Shown here: positions 15,579 through 23,687 of the stretch, in pieces
Position numbering within the stretch: position 1 is the first letter of the stretch
Layout: each line of letters begins with the position of its first letter
Source: a virus
DNA: 64,000 bases
Strand: one strand, 5' to 3'
IMG/VR virus record: IMGVR_UViG_3300042197_001567
Coordinates: 27,095-91,094 of that record
Notes under the pieces: generated by a model
What the model saw: only the letters and a program-made list of their open reading frames with translations
Told to the model about the DNA's origin: nothing
Database searches by the model: none
Made by a program: the position numbers and the translations under genes

Positions 15579-16273
15579 ATTGTAATTTTTTTTCTGTTAT
15601 AAAATATGTGTGATGCTCGATATTCACAATCAACAATCACATTTTGTGGTACTTTAATATAACCATAATCATAAAAATCAAAAATATTTACCCAGAATTT
15701 TTCTGGTTGTTCATTACAATGATGGTAATGAGCTGAATTTGTGCCAGGGGGCTCAAAAGAAAACCAAATAATATCTGAATGGTCAACCAGTGTTTTAATT
15801 AAAGTGGCACTAAAAGGAGTTTCGATATGTTCAGCAACTTCAGTACAACAAACCATATCAAATCTTTTTTCTAGGTTTATTGGTAATCTTAAATCGTGTC
15901 TTTTTATAATTTCTGTTGATATACCTTTACTTATTGACGAATCATAACCACAAATAGAACCCTCAAGTGCAAAAATACCAATATTTCTATTTAAAAATTC
16001 TTTTGTAAACCATCCACCACCACAACCAACTTCTAATACCGAATTAAGATTTTTATTTGTTATTTTTTTGTAATAATTGATAACATGACCTACATATTTT
16101 TTTGTGACAATATAAGATACATGATCATGTTTAAAATAATTTTTTTCATAGAATGTGTCAATGTCAAATAATTCAAAGGAATTTGGGTGATCTTCATCAA
16201 ACCACCATTTTTGATTTTTACCAATCCACCCAATATCTTGACCGGATTCATTAAATACTTCTACTTTTTTCAT
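15575..16273 (-). CDS. Class I SAM-dependent methyltransferase
   Basis: 232 residues. The SAM-binding loop is VLEVGCGGG (79-87). The following ALEGS and KRHDLRLP strands give the ribose- and adenine-binding positions, and MVCCTEVAEHIE is the motif IV region typical of small-molecule or sugar O-methyltransferases (methyltransferase type 11/25). EPPGTNSAHYHHCNEQPEKFW, close to the end, may bind substrate. It overlaps the MT-GT17 fusion by four bases (ATGA), so the two are coupled and probably act on the same glycan. Confidence 0.85.
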   Translation of the reverse strand: MKKVEVFNESGQDIGWIGKNQKWWFDEDHPNSFELFDIDTFYEKNYFKHDHVSYIVTKKYVGHVINYYKKITNKNLNSVLEVGCGGGWFTKEFLNRNIGIFALEGSICGYDSSISKGISTEIIKRHDLRLPINLEKRFDMVCCTEVAEHIETPFSATLIKTLVDHSDIIWFSFEPPGTNSAHYHHCNEQPEKFWVNIFDFYDYGYIKVPQNVIVDCEYRASHIFYNRKKITI

Positions 16274-16274
16274 A

Positions 16275-16955
16275 TTATCTTTTTCTCCATTTATTCATAA
16301 ACACACGACCTAATCCATCAGTCATTTCATATTTCTTTCTTCCTTCAAGAAATCCATGACTTTTACTTAAAAGGTGTGTTACTTTTGATTTTGTAATAAG
16401 CGCGTGTTTAATATTGTTTTTCTTTAAACTTTGAGCATAATCATTGTCCTGATACCAAAATGTAAATTGTTCATCAAATCCACCAATTGTTTGAATTGCC
16501 GATTTATGAACCAATATTGACCAACCAGCAACTTCATATGAAGTTCTATACCCATAGTAAATGTCAGACTTTTTATCAAATGTTTGATGTCTGTGCCAAT
16601 CATCATCCATAGGTGACATAGATAAAATTTGATTGTCATGATTATGAGCAATCATCATTTCTTCTAAAAAGTTTTTGTGATATATTGTATCATTGTTGGA
16701 TATCAAAACCCAATCATTTTTACAATCCTTAAGTCCAATATTTAAAAATTTGTTGTAATTAAATTCTTCCTTTGGTTGTATTACTTTAACATTTGGTTGA
16801 TCATATTTGTATCCGTTAATCCAATCAGTTTCAATTAATAAAATATTAAATTTAATATCTTCAGAACTAGAGTTTAGACTATTAATACAGTCATTATTCA
16901 TTTTTAAAATTGAGTCGTCTTTTACATAACTCAAAATTATTACATCTACTACCAT
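16275..16955 (-). CDS. Family 2 glycosyltransferase
   Basis: 226 residues, GT-A fold. It has VDVIILSYVKDD at the N-terminus, a WVLISNNDTIYH acidic motif at about 82-93 (the N-N-D metal site used by many phage and rhamnosyl-type GT2 enzymes), and GGFDEQFTFWYQDNDYAQSL with the catalytic-base ExxDY/WYQDNDY region at about 165-183. Such small enzymes act in the cytoplasm on soluble acceptors. It lies two bases upstream of the methyltransferase gene and belongs to the same transcript. Confidence 0.85.
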   Translation of the reverse strand: MVVDVIILSYVKDDSILKMNNDCINSLNSSSEDIKFNILLIETDWINGYKYDQPNVKVIQPKEEFNYNKFLNIGLKDCKNDWVLISNNDTIYHKNFLEEMMIAHNHDNQILSMSPMDDDWHRHQTFDKKSDIYYGYRTSYEVAGWSILVHKSAIQTIGGFDEQFTFWYQDNDYAQSLKKNNIKHALITKSKVTHLLSKSHGFLEGRKKYEMTDGLGRVFMNKWRKR

Positions 16956-17006
16956 CTTATTTATTATTATAAACGTGTTTTATTGTGTTGTAAATATATA
17001 AGTTTA

Positions 17007-17150
17007 TTATAAGGCCCTTTTTGTTGTCCAAACTATTATACGTTTACGTTCCAACTTAATTTTTAATTTTTCTTCTACCTGATTGCGAGTTAATAACTCA
17101 CCTTCAATGACCATAACATTTTTTTCTAATTTACTAATGGTTGGTTGCAT
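17007..17150 (-). CDS. Very small basic protein (47 aa)
   Basis: 47 residues, starting MQPTISKLEKN and ending WTTKRAL; predicted helix with a basic second half (KIKLERKRIIVW). It starts one base after the stop codon of the double-GT2 gene and fills most of the 195-base interval to the next gene. The tight junction suggests it is translated; otherwise it could be chance. No function proposed. Confidence 0.45.
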   Translation of the reverse strand: MQPTISKLEKNVMVIEGELLTRNQVEEKLKIKLERKRIIVWTTKRAL

Positions 17151-17151
17151 T

Positions 17152-18675
17152 TTATCTATTTCCATATAAATGTCTAATAACATTCATGACAAATTGTTGG
17201 TTTACTAATGGTGTTTCTGTTGGTGTTATTCCGTGTTTTCGTTTATAATGTTCTGTACCAACTCTAAAGTTTTCATTCCATTCCGGAGTTCTTGCAATTG
17301 TACTTTCCTGTATTGAGTTTGGAATATCGGTCAAGTAATCCCAACTTTTATCAATATCCGCAAAATACCAAAAAGGTGGGTGAAAATTATTTTTAATTGC
17401 TTGATAAGTGTGCTCAACATGTTCCCAAGCGTTTTTAAACATCGGATCAAATAAACCAATTTTATCTAATACTGATTTGTGATAGTACGAAAATGCACCA
17501 ACGCAATTAGGATATAAAACAACACTGACACCTTCTGGATATGGTACTACCATTCTTGGATTTGGTTCTCCATCAACATCTTTTCTATCTTCAAGAGTTG
17601 TAAAACCCGTGGATCCTTTTTTATTTGCTGGACCATGAAGTGCAAAATTTAAATGTTTTATCCCGGAAATAACTGAATGTCTTATGTATTGTTCAAAAAC
17701 TTTTTCGTTTTTAATTAATATGTCGTCTTCCATAAGAAATATGTGCTCACAACCTTGATCTAACAAATATTTCATTGCGGTATTTTTTGCTGCCCCAACA
17801 CATTGATTTGTTTCATGTTGAATGATGTGTGCTTGTTCTGGATATGATGAACTATCGTATGGAGTACCATCATTTACAATTACAAAGTTTTTCATCCACT
17901 TTGGTACTGTAAATGCAGATTGTTTGATTCTGTGTTCTGCTTTATATGTTGTCATCCCAATACCAACTTTAGAAATATCAAATTCCATTTTTTCTTCTAA
18001 AGTTTTATTGTTGGATAATCTTACGGGAAGATTATTCTTATATTTTTCTTCGAATTTTGTTTTATTTTGTTCCCACTGTTCGTTGGTCATGCCAACAGAT
18101 TTGTGAGTAACTCTAATTAAAGTTGTAACTCCAAGTTTAACCCCATTTAAGTAGTTTTCAAAACAAAATGGAATTTCATAAAAATGAAACCCTTTGAACT
18201 CTTCGTTGAAATTTGATTTTAATTTTGTTTTATCAACGGCAAAAAATAACCCGTCAAGAACAACAACTTCTTTAATTTTATTTCCTTGGTCAGGCGAATA
18301 TGTGTTAGTCCATTTTTTTCCTTCATGTTTGTGTGAAACGATTCCGGTCATTGATTCTTTCATTGTCCACCAACGACCATCAATTAAATCTGTGGTTCCT
18401 GCAATTCCAATTACACCGAATTCGGGGTTTTTAGAAAATAATTTTAATAATTTTTCACCCCAATTTTTTGTATCGAATTCAATATCGTCATGACAAAAAA
18501 CAACTATATCATTTTTCGACTCATTTAAAATTTCATTATAAACTTGTGCCAATCCTTTTTCACCATTATTTACCTTTTCGATAAATTCATAGTGTTTGTT
18601 TTTTCCACAAGAGCTTCTTAAATATTCTAAAAGTTGTGGATTATGTTGTCTAGTTGAGTATCCTAATGTTATCAT
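17152..18675 (-). CDS. Two-domain GT2-type glycosyltransferase
   Basis: 507 residues with two GT-A domains. Domain 1 (1-225) has ITLGYSTRQHNPQLLEYL, GLAQVYNEIL and VVFCHDDIEF (metal-binding HDD, about 57-66), typical of the GT2_5 streptomycin-biosynthesis-like group. Domain 2 (about 230-507) restarts with VGIGMTTYKAEHRIKQ, FVIVNDGTPYDSSS and IFLMEDDILI (EDD, about 316-325) and ends FWYFADIDKSW...RHLYGNR. A fused pair may build a disaccharide. Its start overlaps the dUTPase stop by four bases. No transmembrane segment is visible. Confidence 0.85.
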   Translation of the reverse strand: MITLGYSTRQHNPQLLEYLRSSCGKNKHYEFIEKVNNGEKGLAQVYNEILNESKNDIVVFCHDDIEFDTKNWGEKLLKLFSKNPEFGVIGIAGTTDLIDGRWWTMKESMTGIVSHKHEGKKWTNTYSPDQGNKIKEVVVLDGLFFAVDKTKLKSNFNEEFKGFHFYEIPFCFENYLNGVKLGVTTLIRVTHKSVGMTNEQWEQNKTKFEEKYKNNLPVRLSNNKTLEEKMEFDISKVGIGMTTYKAEHRIKQSAFTVPKWMKNFVIVNDGTPYDSSSYPEQAHIIQHETNQCVGAAKNTAMKYLLDQGCEHIFLMEDDILIKNEKVFEQYIRHSVISGIKHLNFALHGPANKKGSTGFTTLEDRKDVDGEPNPRMVVPYPEGVSVVLYPNCVGAFSYYHKSVLDKIGLFDPMFKNAWEHVEHTYQAIKNNFHPPFWYFADIDKSWDYLTDIPNSIQESTIARTPEWNENFRVGTEHYKRKHGITPTETPLVNQQFVMNVIRHLYGNR

Positions 18676-19235
18676 ATGCCTGTACTTCCAAAACCTTTAT
18701 CGGACCTATCTTTATTTTTAATAGTTCCTACTTCTACTAGTCTAATCCACTTACCACAAACAACAGGAGATACGACCGCTTGAGCAATTTTTTGTCCTTT
18801 TTCTATTTTAACTTTTTGATTTGTAGTGTTGAATATAATTACTTGAATTTCACCAGTATAACCTTGATCTACAGTTCCTGGTGAATTTAAAACCATAAGA
18901 CCTTGTTTAAGTGCTAATCCACTTTTTGATCTTACTTGGATTTCATATCCGTCTGGAATATCTATGTGTAGTCCAGTCGGTACTAAAATCCTATCGAAAG
19001 GATGAACCCAGATATCTGTGGTTGAAAATAAATCAAAACCAGAATCCGTAGGATATGCATACTTTGGAGATGTTGCGTCTTCATTTGATTTAGAAAATTT
19101 AACGTCCATAGTTGGTTGATACGCAACCATCTCTTTTTCTAAAGAATCAATAGTAAAACCAAATCTTTCTTCAAAATTCTTAAACGAATTGTTTTCAAAA
19201 TCATCACTGAATAAATCTTCAATATTTTCTTCCAT
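18672..19235 (-). CDS. dut: dUTPase with N-terminal extension
   Basis: 187 residues. All five trimeric dUTPase motifs are present: DSGFDL (64-69), VRSKSGLA (101-108), GTVDQGYTGEI (120-130), IEKGQKIAQ (144-152) and DRSDKGFGSTG (176-186). The enzyme hydrolyses dUTP to dUMP and keeps uracil out of phage DNA while feeding thymidylate synthesis. The first 45 residues are an acidic helical extension not found in the core family; a regulatory or partner-binding role is possible. It shares its first base with the stop of the exonuclease gene and overlaps the next glycosyltransferase by 4 bases. Confidence 0.95.
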   Translation of the reverse strand: MEENIEDLFSDDFENNSFKNFEERFGFTIDSLEKEMVAYQPTMDVKFSKSNEDATSPKYAYPTDSGFDLFSTTDIWVHPFDRILVPTGLHIDIPDGYEIQVRSKSGLALKQGLMVLNSPGTVDQGYTGEIQVIIFNTTNQKVKIEKGQKIAQAVVSPVVCGKWIRLVEVGTIKNKDRSDKGFGSTGI

Positions 19236-19936
19236 TATTTTAAACTTTTTAATTTCATAATTGCGTCAATCAATACTTCAACATCTCTCTCACAGTATTC
19301 GGCAATTTCTTTTAATTTATTTTGTTCCCAGTAGGATTCGTGTACTTTACCACCAGTTACCTCACCATCTTTTGGTGTCGGTATATCCAAACAAGCACAC
19401 ATCAAATCTAATGAACCAATTGCGGTGTATGCCCCATATTGCCAAATTTCTTTTGTGTCAATTGCCTTTACCTCCCATGGTTTAGTATCGTAAGACGGAA
19501 GTATTTTAGATGGCATAATTCCATTTACAATCATACGTTTTGCTAACATAGGAATGTCAAAGTTTTTTAAATTATGACCGCAAAGGTAAAAGTCTAACTT
19601 ATGACAACGATTTAATAAATCTCGAACATCGGTTAACAATTTAACTTCGTCATCACCAGAAAACGTTTGTTTTTTTACTTCACCATTATCTAAAACAAAT
19701 GCCATTGACACACAAACAATTTTTGCAAACTCCGGAACTAATGCGGTTCGTTTTGCGAAAATCTGATCTAATGAAAGTTGCGAATCTTCAGGAAATCTTT
19801 TTTGAAACCAGTCGATATATTTAATGAATTGATCCGCCACTTTTGGATTACTGGTTTTACATGTTTCATAGTCCCTACAACCACCAACAGTTTCAATATC
19901 CAAAAATAAAATTTTTGTTAAAGGTATATTTATCAT
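19235..19936 (-). CDS. DEDD-type 3'-5' exonuclease
   Basis: 233 residues with the DnaQ/RNase-H exonuclease motifs: LFLDIETVGG (Exo I, DIE 13-15), HNLKNFDIPML (Exo II, 121-131) and EYCERDVEVLIDA (Exo III, about 215-227, YxxxD form). This is the arrangement of 'predicted 3'-5' exonuclease related to PolB exonuclease domain'. It would remove 3' ends during replication or repair. It is directly coupled to dUTPase (one-base overlap) and to the GIY-YIG gene (shared base at its start). Confidence 0.88.
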   Translation of the reverse strand: MINIPLTKILFLDIETVGGCRDYETCKTSNPKVADQFIKYIDWFQKRFPEDSQLSLDQIFAKRTALVPEFAKIVCVSMAFVLDNGEVKKQTFSGDDEVKLLTDVRDLLNRCHKLDFYLCGHNLKNFDIPMLAKRMIVNGIMPSKILPSYDTKPWEVKAIDTKEIWQYGAYTAIGSLDLMCACLDIPTPKDGEVTGGKVHESYWEQNKLKEIAEYCERDVEVLIDAIMKLKSLK

Positions 19937-20769
19937 TATTTGTTTTTTAGTTTATCGATTATTTCCCACCCTTTGTTTTTACCATATGCTTTTAAAGTTG
20001 TGGTGCTAACAGACAATTTATTTTTTTTTACATGTTCAATAAATGAAGTATAACCCAAAAATTTTAAAATGTCATTAGATGGTGTTTTAATTACCCAAAT
20101 AATTTTTCTAGAGTGAGATTGTTTTTCCACCGATTCCTTGCTCCTTTTCTTACCTAATCTAGATAAAGACATTTGTATTTTTCGTTCATCAGTATATTTT
20201 TTACCTTTGTTAGGTGATACTTGTCCTTTTTTTTTATCTGAAATTTTTTTCTTGGATTCATTAGACATTGGTTTTTTTTTTATACCTTTTAGTGACTCAC
20301 TAATTTTTTTTCTTGTGTTGTCATTTATAATTCTACCTTTAGACACTTCTCTAATTTTTTTTCTAAAACCTTCAGACATTTTTAGACCTTTATTCCAACC
20401 ACCGATATTTCTATTTTGATTTTTTGCGGTTTGAGACATTTTAATTTTACTTTCTTTGGTGTGTTTTTTTCCTAACATAGGGGATCCGCCGTCACCACCT
20501 GAAGTTAAATTAACTAAATTAAATCCCCAACATTTCATTTGATAAATCCAATATGACTCAATTTCATTTGATATGTCATCATCACAGATATCTAATATTT
20601 CCATAACAATTTTTCTGTTATTTAATAAAACATTATTAATCCACTTTTCTTTATAAGTTTTTTTGTGTTTACTCTCATTGATGTGTGAGTGATATCTTTT
20701 GACGGTAAATTTTGTTTTACCAACATAACGGATTTTTTCTCCGTCGCTTAATGTGTAAATATAAGTCAT
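19936..20769 (-). CDS. GIY-YIG homing endonuclease with NUMOD3 repeats
   Basis: 277 residues. The N-terminal GIY-YIG core has YIYTLS (GIY position), RYVGKT (YIG position), the catalytic Arg in the KRYHSHI region and Glu in NEIESYWI. From about residue 90 there are five NUMOD3-like repeats of the form GKKHTKESKIKMS, KGRINDNTRKKISE and similar, which bind DNA along the minor groove. A C-terminal IENR1-like segment (SFIEHVKKNKLSVSTTTL) follows. This is the architecture of T4 Seg and Bacillus phage enzymes. It starts three bases from a TATTTATT motif and overlaps the exonuclease start by one base, as if inserted between two operon genes. Confidence 0.93.
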   Translation of the reverse strand: MTYIYTLSDGEKIRYVGKTKFTVKRYHSHINESKHKKTYKEKWINNVLLNNRKIVMEILDICDDDISNEIESYWIYQMKCWGFNLVNLTSGGDGGSPMLGKKHTKESKIKMSQTAKNQNRNIGGWNKGLKMSEGFRKKIREVSKGRIINDNTRKKISESLKGIKKKPMSNESKKKISDKKKGQVSPNKGKKYTDERKIQMSLSRLGKKRSKESVEKQSHSRKIIWVIKTPSNDILKFLGYTSFIEHVKKNKLSVSTTTLKAYGKNKGWEIIDKLKNK

Positions 20770-20772
20770 AAC

Positions 20773-20780
20773 AATAAATA
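20773..20780 (-). promoter_or_regulatory. TATTTATT late-promoter-like motif
   Basis: Three bases before the ATG of the GIY-YIG gene. Confidence 0.4.
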
Positions 20781-20797
20781 TTATGACTTATATAATA

Positions 20798-22045
20798 TTA
20801 CTTAACTAAACTCAAATAAAAATCAGCTCTTGTTTTAGTGACCAAATTAAGATCATATCTATCTTTTACGGTTTCATACAATCTTTCTCCAAGATCTGTA
20901 ATCATATTTGGATTTTCAACCAATTTTTTAATCGATTTGAACCAATCGCTGTGATTTCTTGTCTCATCAACTAATAGTGCGTTTCCATCAGTAAACTGAC
21001 CATTTTTAAGTGCGTGTTTTAAATCAATTGTATATGGACCAACGTTTGATGCGATTAATGCTTTTTTATAAAAGCCAGCCTCAATTACTTTTAATTGTGA
21101 TTTCATTCGATTAAATACATGATTTTTAATTGGTGCTAATGAAATATCAAATTTAGAATAATTTTTAGCATAGCTTGTAACCGGTCTTGTCCATACTCTA
21201 ACATAATTTTCATTCTCAACACCAAGGTAATCGTTCTCAATAAAAGTATCTAAATAATTTTTATACTTTTCTGAAATTATTTTGTAATTATCAGTAAAAA
21301 TCTGTTCGTATTTAACCCAAACGGTTTCTTCAGGTCTAATTGGTCTTTGTGTTTTTTCACCAGTTTGTCTATTGATTTCAGTAACTTGTCCTCTAATGTC
21401 AAATCCACAAACATAATACTGTAACTTATTTTGGTAGTTTGACAACTTTGGGACCAATCCGTCTAAAAGTTTTAAATCATGTAGGTGAGAAGATCCTCCT
21501 AACCAACCAACTCTAATTTTTTCGGATGGTAGTGTTGGTTCACAAAACTGCGGGTCTTTTGGATCAACAGCATTAGGTAAAACAAAAACATTTTTATTAA
21601 ATTTTCTAATTTCATTTGCAAACAATTCTGTGGTTGTCGTAACATAATCACAAACTTTAAGATTTGCCATAATTTTCTCGTGCAATTTGTTTGACACGAT
21701 TAACTGATGAATTGGATGTTCTTTTGTTGGTAACCAATAATCATCAATATCTCCAATTACAACAATACCTAATGACCGTAATGATTTAATTAAATTTGGT
21801 GTGTTATCGTAATCTGAACCTATGGTTCTGTGAAAATGTACAATCTGATATTTTTTCCAGTAATTTATATCGTTAATTCTTGGCGAATAATCAATATCAA
21901 CATGAAACTCGTCTGGAAAAAGATTTTGTAATTTAACGTGGGGGTCAACTGAACGGAATTTACCTCAGCCAACCCCCGACTGGTCACTTGGAAGAACCAA
22001 TACTCTGATTCTTTCACGACCATTCAAGGGGTTATTTTGTGTCAT
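20798..22045 (-). CDS. GT4-type glycosyltransferase interrupted by an in-frame TGA (possible recoding)
   Basis: One frame from ATG 22045 to the stop at 20798 encodes a full-length GT-B glycosyltransferase but contains a TGA at 21965-21967, after codon 26. Before it the peptide reads RVLVLPSDQSGVG, after it GKFRSVDPHVKLQ. Together they form the GT4 N-terminal motif, and removing one Gly codon plus TGA would leave GVGKFRSVDPH. Later features are normal: FHRTIGSD, GDIDDYW, FVLPNAVDP, RVGWLGGSSHLHD and KVIEAGFYKKALIASNVGPY near the C-terminus. Codon use stays gene-like on both sides. The TGA is flanked by GGC and GGT and lies within a 13-bp hairpin. Possibilities are programmed hop or readthrough, re-initiation at an internal ATG (21697), or a broken gene. 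The first 14 bases overlap the homing endonuclease end. Confidence 0.8.
21940..21977 (-). promoter_or_regulatory. RNA hairpin enclosing GGC-TGA-GGT in glycosyltransferase mRNA
   Basis: On the minus-strand transcript, 13 consecutive pairs form between bases 21977-21965 and 21940-21952: five G-C, U-A, three G-U type wobbles, then C-G, U-A, G-C, A-U. Two further G-C pairs are possible above a small bulge. The TGA and the preceding GGC lie in the 5' arm, and GGT is at the loop base. Such GC-rich pairing is unusual in this AT-rich genome. The fold is by eye only. Confidence 0.6.
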
Positions 22046-22946
22046 ATTTTTTAATTAGTTTATTTATTATAGTTCGATCCGAAATATAATCCGATTCCCA
22101 AACTACTTCTAAATTATAACCATTATTTAAAATTATGTCAACTTTGTTTCTATCATATTCCCAAAGTTTTTCGGCCGTCATACCTTTTACTTGGTGAAAA
22201 TAGTCTTTATTGTACTTGTTTGGGTTACAGTGCCAATAATCACCATTATACTCTATTATCAAATTTAATTTAGGTAAAAATATATCACAAATTTTTGTAT
22301 CAACTCTGTGAGAATGTTTTACACTATACCCAAGTTTTTTTATTTCATTTATTATTTCTTTTTCTGTTTTTGATCTGTTAATTGATTTTAATTTACCTAG
22401 TCTTCTTGTTTCATTCATTTTTTCAGACATTATTTTTTTAACGTGATCTAATTCACCACTATCCCATTTTTGTTTAAGATTTTTTCTTGCCTTTTCTTTC
22501 CACATTTTGTTTGACATAGAATTTTTATTACCAGTCGCCTTTCCTTTTCTATTTTCAGATATTTGTTTTTTTGTTTCTTCTGAATGTTTTTTATTATAAA
22601 ATGGGTTATTATTTCCTTTCATATTTTCAGATAAACAACTTTTACAAACTGAATTTTTATTTTCTGAATTAAAATAGTTTCTACATGTTGTTACTTGAGT
22701 TTTTGTTGTAATTAATATTATTTTTTCACATCTCGGACATTTTCTTTCAGTTACATACTTCCCATTTATTAGTTTTATCTCAATAGATTTACATCTATTT
22801 CTTTTTCTAACAACTTTGTTATCATTCAGTATTTTTAAAATAGTTGGTTTAGAAACATTAAATTCTTCGGCAATTTGTATCGAATTTCTTCCTTGTAAAT
22901 ATTTTTTGATGATTAACTTTTCGTCCAGATTGATCTTTTTACCCAT
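22032..22946 (-). CDS. Homing endonuclease of the EDxHD/Vsr-like type with HTH and NUMOD3
   Basis: 304 residues from ATG 22946; an upstream frame exists but includes a TATTTATA motif (22959-22966). An N-terminal HTH (IIKKYLQGRNSIQIAEEFNV) is followed by a zinc-ribbon pattern CPRC...C...CKSC, then NUMOD3-like repeats (NPFYNKKHSEETKKQI). The nuclease domain at about 205-300 has SVKHSHRVDTKICDIFLPKLNLIIEYNG, WHCNP and EKLWEYDRNKVDIILNNGY...VVWESD, the PD-(D/E)xK/Vsr-like fold used by phage 'EDxHD' homing enzymes. Its last codons overlap the first 14 bases of the interrupted glycosyltransferase, so it sits exactly at the 5' edge of that gene. Confidence 0.85.
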   Translation of the reverse strand: MGKKINLDEKLIIKKYLQGRNSIQIAEEFNVSKPTILKILNDNKVVRKRNRCKSIEIKLINGKYVTERKCPRCEKIILITTKTQVTTCRNYFNSENKNSVCKSCLSENMKGNNNPFYNKKHSEETKKQISENRKGKATGNKNSMSNKMWKEKARKNLKQKWDSGELDHVKKIMSEKMNETRRLGKLKSINRSKTEKEIINEIKKLGYSVKHSHRVDTKICDIFLPKLNLIIEYNGDYWHCNPNKYNKDYFHQVKGMTAEKLWEYDRNKVDIILNNGYNLEVVWESDYISDRTIINKLIKKYDTK

Positions 22947-22958
22947 AACATTTTTTAT

Positions 22959-22966
22959 TATAAATA
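22959..22966 (-). promoter_or_regulatory. TATTTATA late-promoter-like motif
   Basis: Within GTATTTATAATAAAAA, 12 bases before ATG 22946 of the EDxHD endonuclease; helps decide that start. Confidence 0.5.
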
Positions 22967-23000
22967 CACCGTAAATGTCAATAGGCAACATTAACAATAG

Positions 23001-23033
23001 AAAATAAAAAACCCCACAACAATTGTCATGGGG
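23001..23033 (-). terminator. Rho-independent terminator after the 23056 gene
   Basis: CCCCA at 23012-23016 pairs with TGGGG at 23029-23033; on the minus strand the stem is followed by TTTTTTATTTT. It ends the minus-strand operon that runs from 25943 to 23056 and separates it from the homing endonuclease. Confidence 0.75.
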
Positions 23034-23055
23034 ATTACTACATTTTTTTAGTTGA

Positions 23056-23646
23056 TTAATCTTTGTTAGATATTTTTTTGATTTTAGTTAATTTACCTTC
23101 AAATATATGATTACCAACTCTAAATTTAAAAACTTCATCACTTCTTGTTGTTGATTCTACAAGTAATCCATTTTCTTTTAACACATCTTCAACCGTTTCT
23201 CTAACAATATTTTTAATAGATGAAAGATCAACATTTGTTGATTGTCTTTGTTGTTGTGGTTGTTGCTTAGTCGGTTGTTCTTGTAAGTTAGAATTCATAA
23301 GTCTAGATGCCTTTTCAACTAATTCATTTGATAGTGTCGGTCCTGAACCCATAGTTGGTTTATCAATAGGATGTTCCATCATTAATTTTTTAATTTCATC
23401 TGGAAGTTTAGAGTTCATAATTCTTTGTTCTGTTGGCATTTGATTTACCATGTCAACAGTTGTTTGCGGTCTTGACTCGGTTAGAAACTCGTTTGGCAAA
23501 TTATATTTTGCCTGTGGGGTTTGAAATTCTTGTAGCTGAACATTAGAAGTTGATTGGATATTACCACCTCTTCCCATGTCATTATGTTTTTCCATTATTT
23601 TTTTGGAAATCATTAGTTTGTTTAAAAGATCTTGTTCTGAATTCAT
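23056..23646 (-). CDS. Predicted head/virion protein with Gln-rich linker (196 aa)
   Basis: 196 residues, Met-, Gln- and Asn-rich. Residues 1-25 are a charged helix and the middle is low complexity (QEQPTKQQPQQQRQ, about 126-139). Then comes an amphipathic helix, IKNIVRETVEDVLKE, ending in the [LI]-x-E pattern, and a small beta domain, VFKFRVGNHIFEGKLTKIKKI. This last part looks like a compact folded tail domain that may be released by cleavage. No enzyme motif. It is the last gene before a terminator in a run of five coupled genes. A scaffold or internal head role is inferred. Confidence 0.6.
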   Translation of the reverse strand: MNSEQDLLNKLMISKKIMEKHNDMGRGGNIQSTSNVQLQEFQTPQAKYNLPNEFLTESRPQTTVDMVNQMPTEQRIMNSKLPDEIKKLMMEHPIDKPTMGSGPTLSNELVEKASRLMNSNLQEQPTKQQPQQQRQSTNVDLSSIKNIVRETVEDVLKENGLLVESTTRSDEVFKFRVGNHIFEGKLTKIKKISNKD

Positions 23647-23687
23647 ATTAATAATATTAGTATATTGGTTAAAAAATTAAATACTAT

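Noticed and set aside
21698-22031. Gap without a gene upstream of a shorter glycosyltransferase starting at 21697
   Set aside because: The gap reads as the missing N-terminal third of the same enzyme in the same frame, interrupted only by one TGA.
20798-22045. Reassignment of TGA to Trp or another amino acid in this phage
   Set aside because: TGA ends other genes in natural places, for example the tail tube (59721-59723), the chaperone (60609-60611) and the 41976 gene (42357-42359). Trp is coded by TGG throughout, and no other large gene I read has an in-frame TGA.
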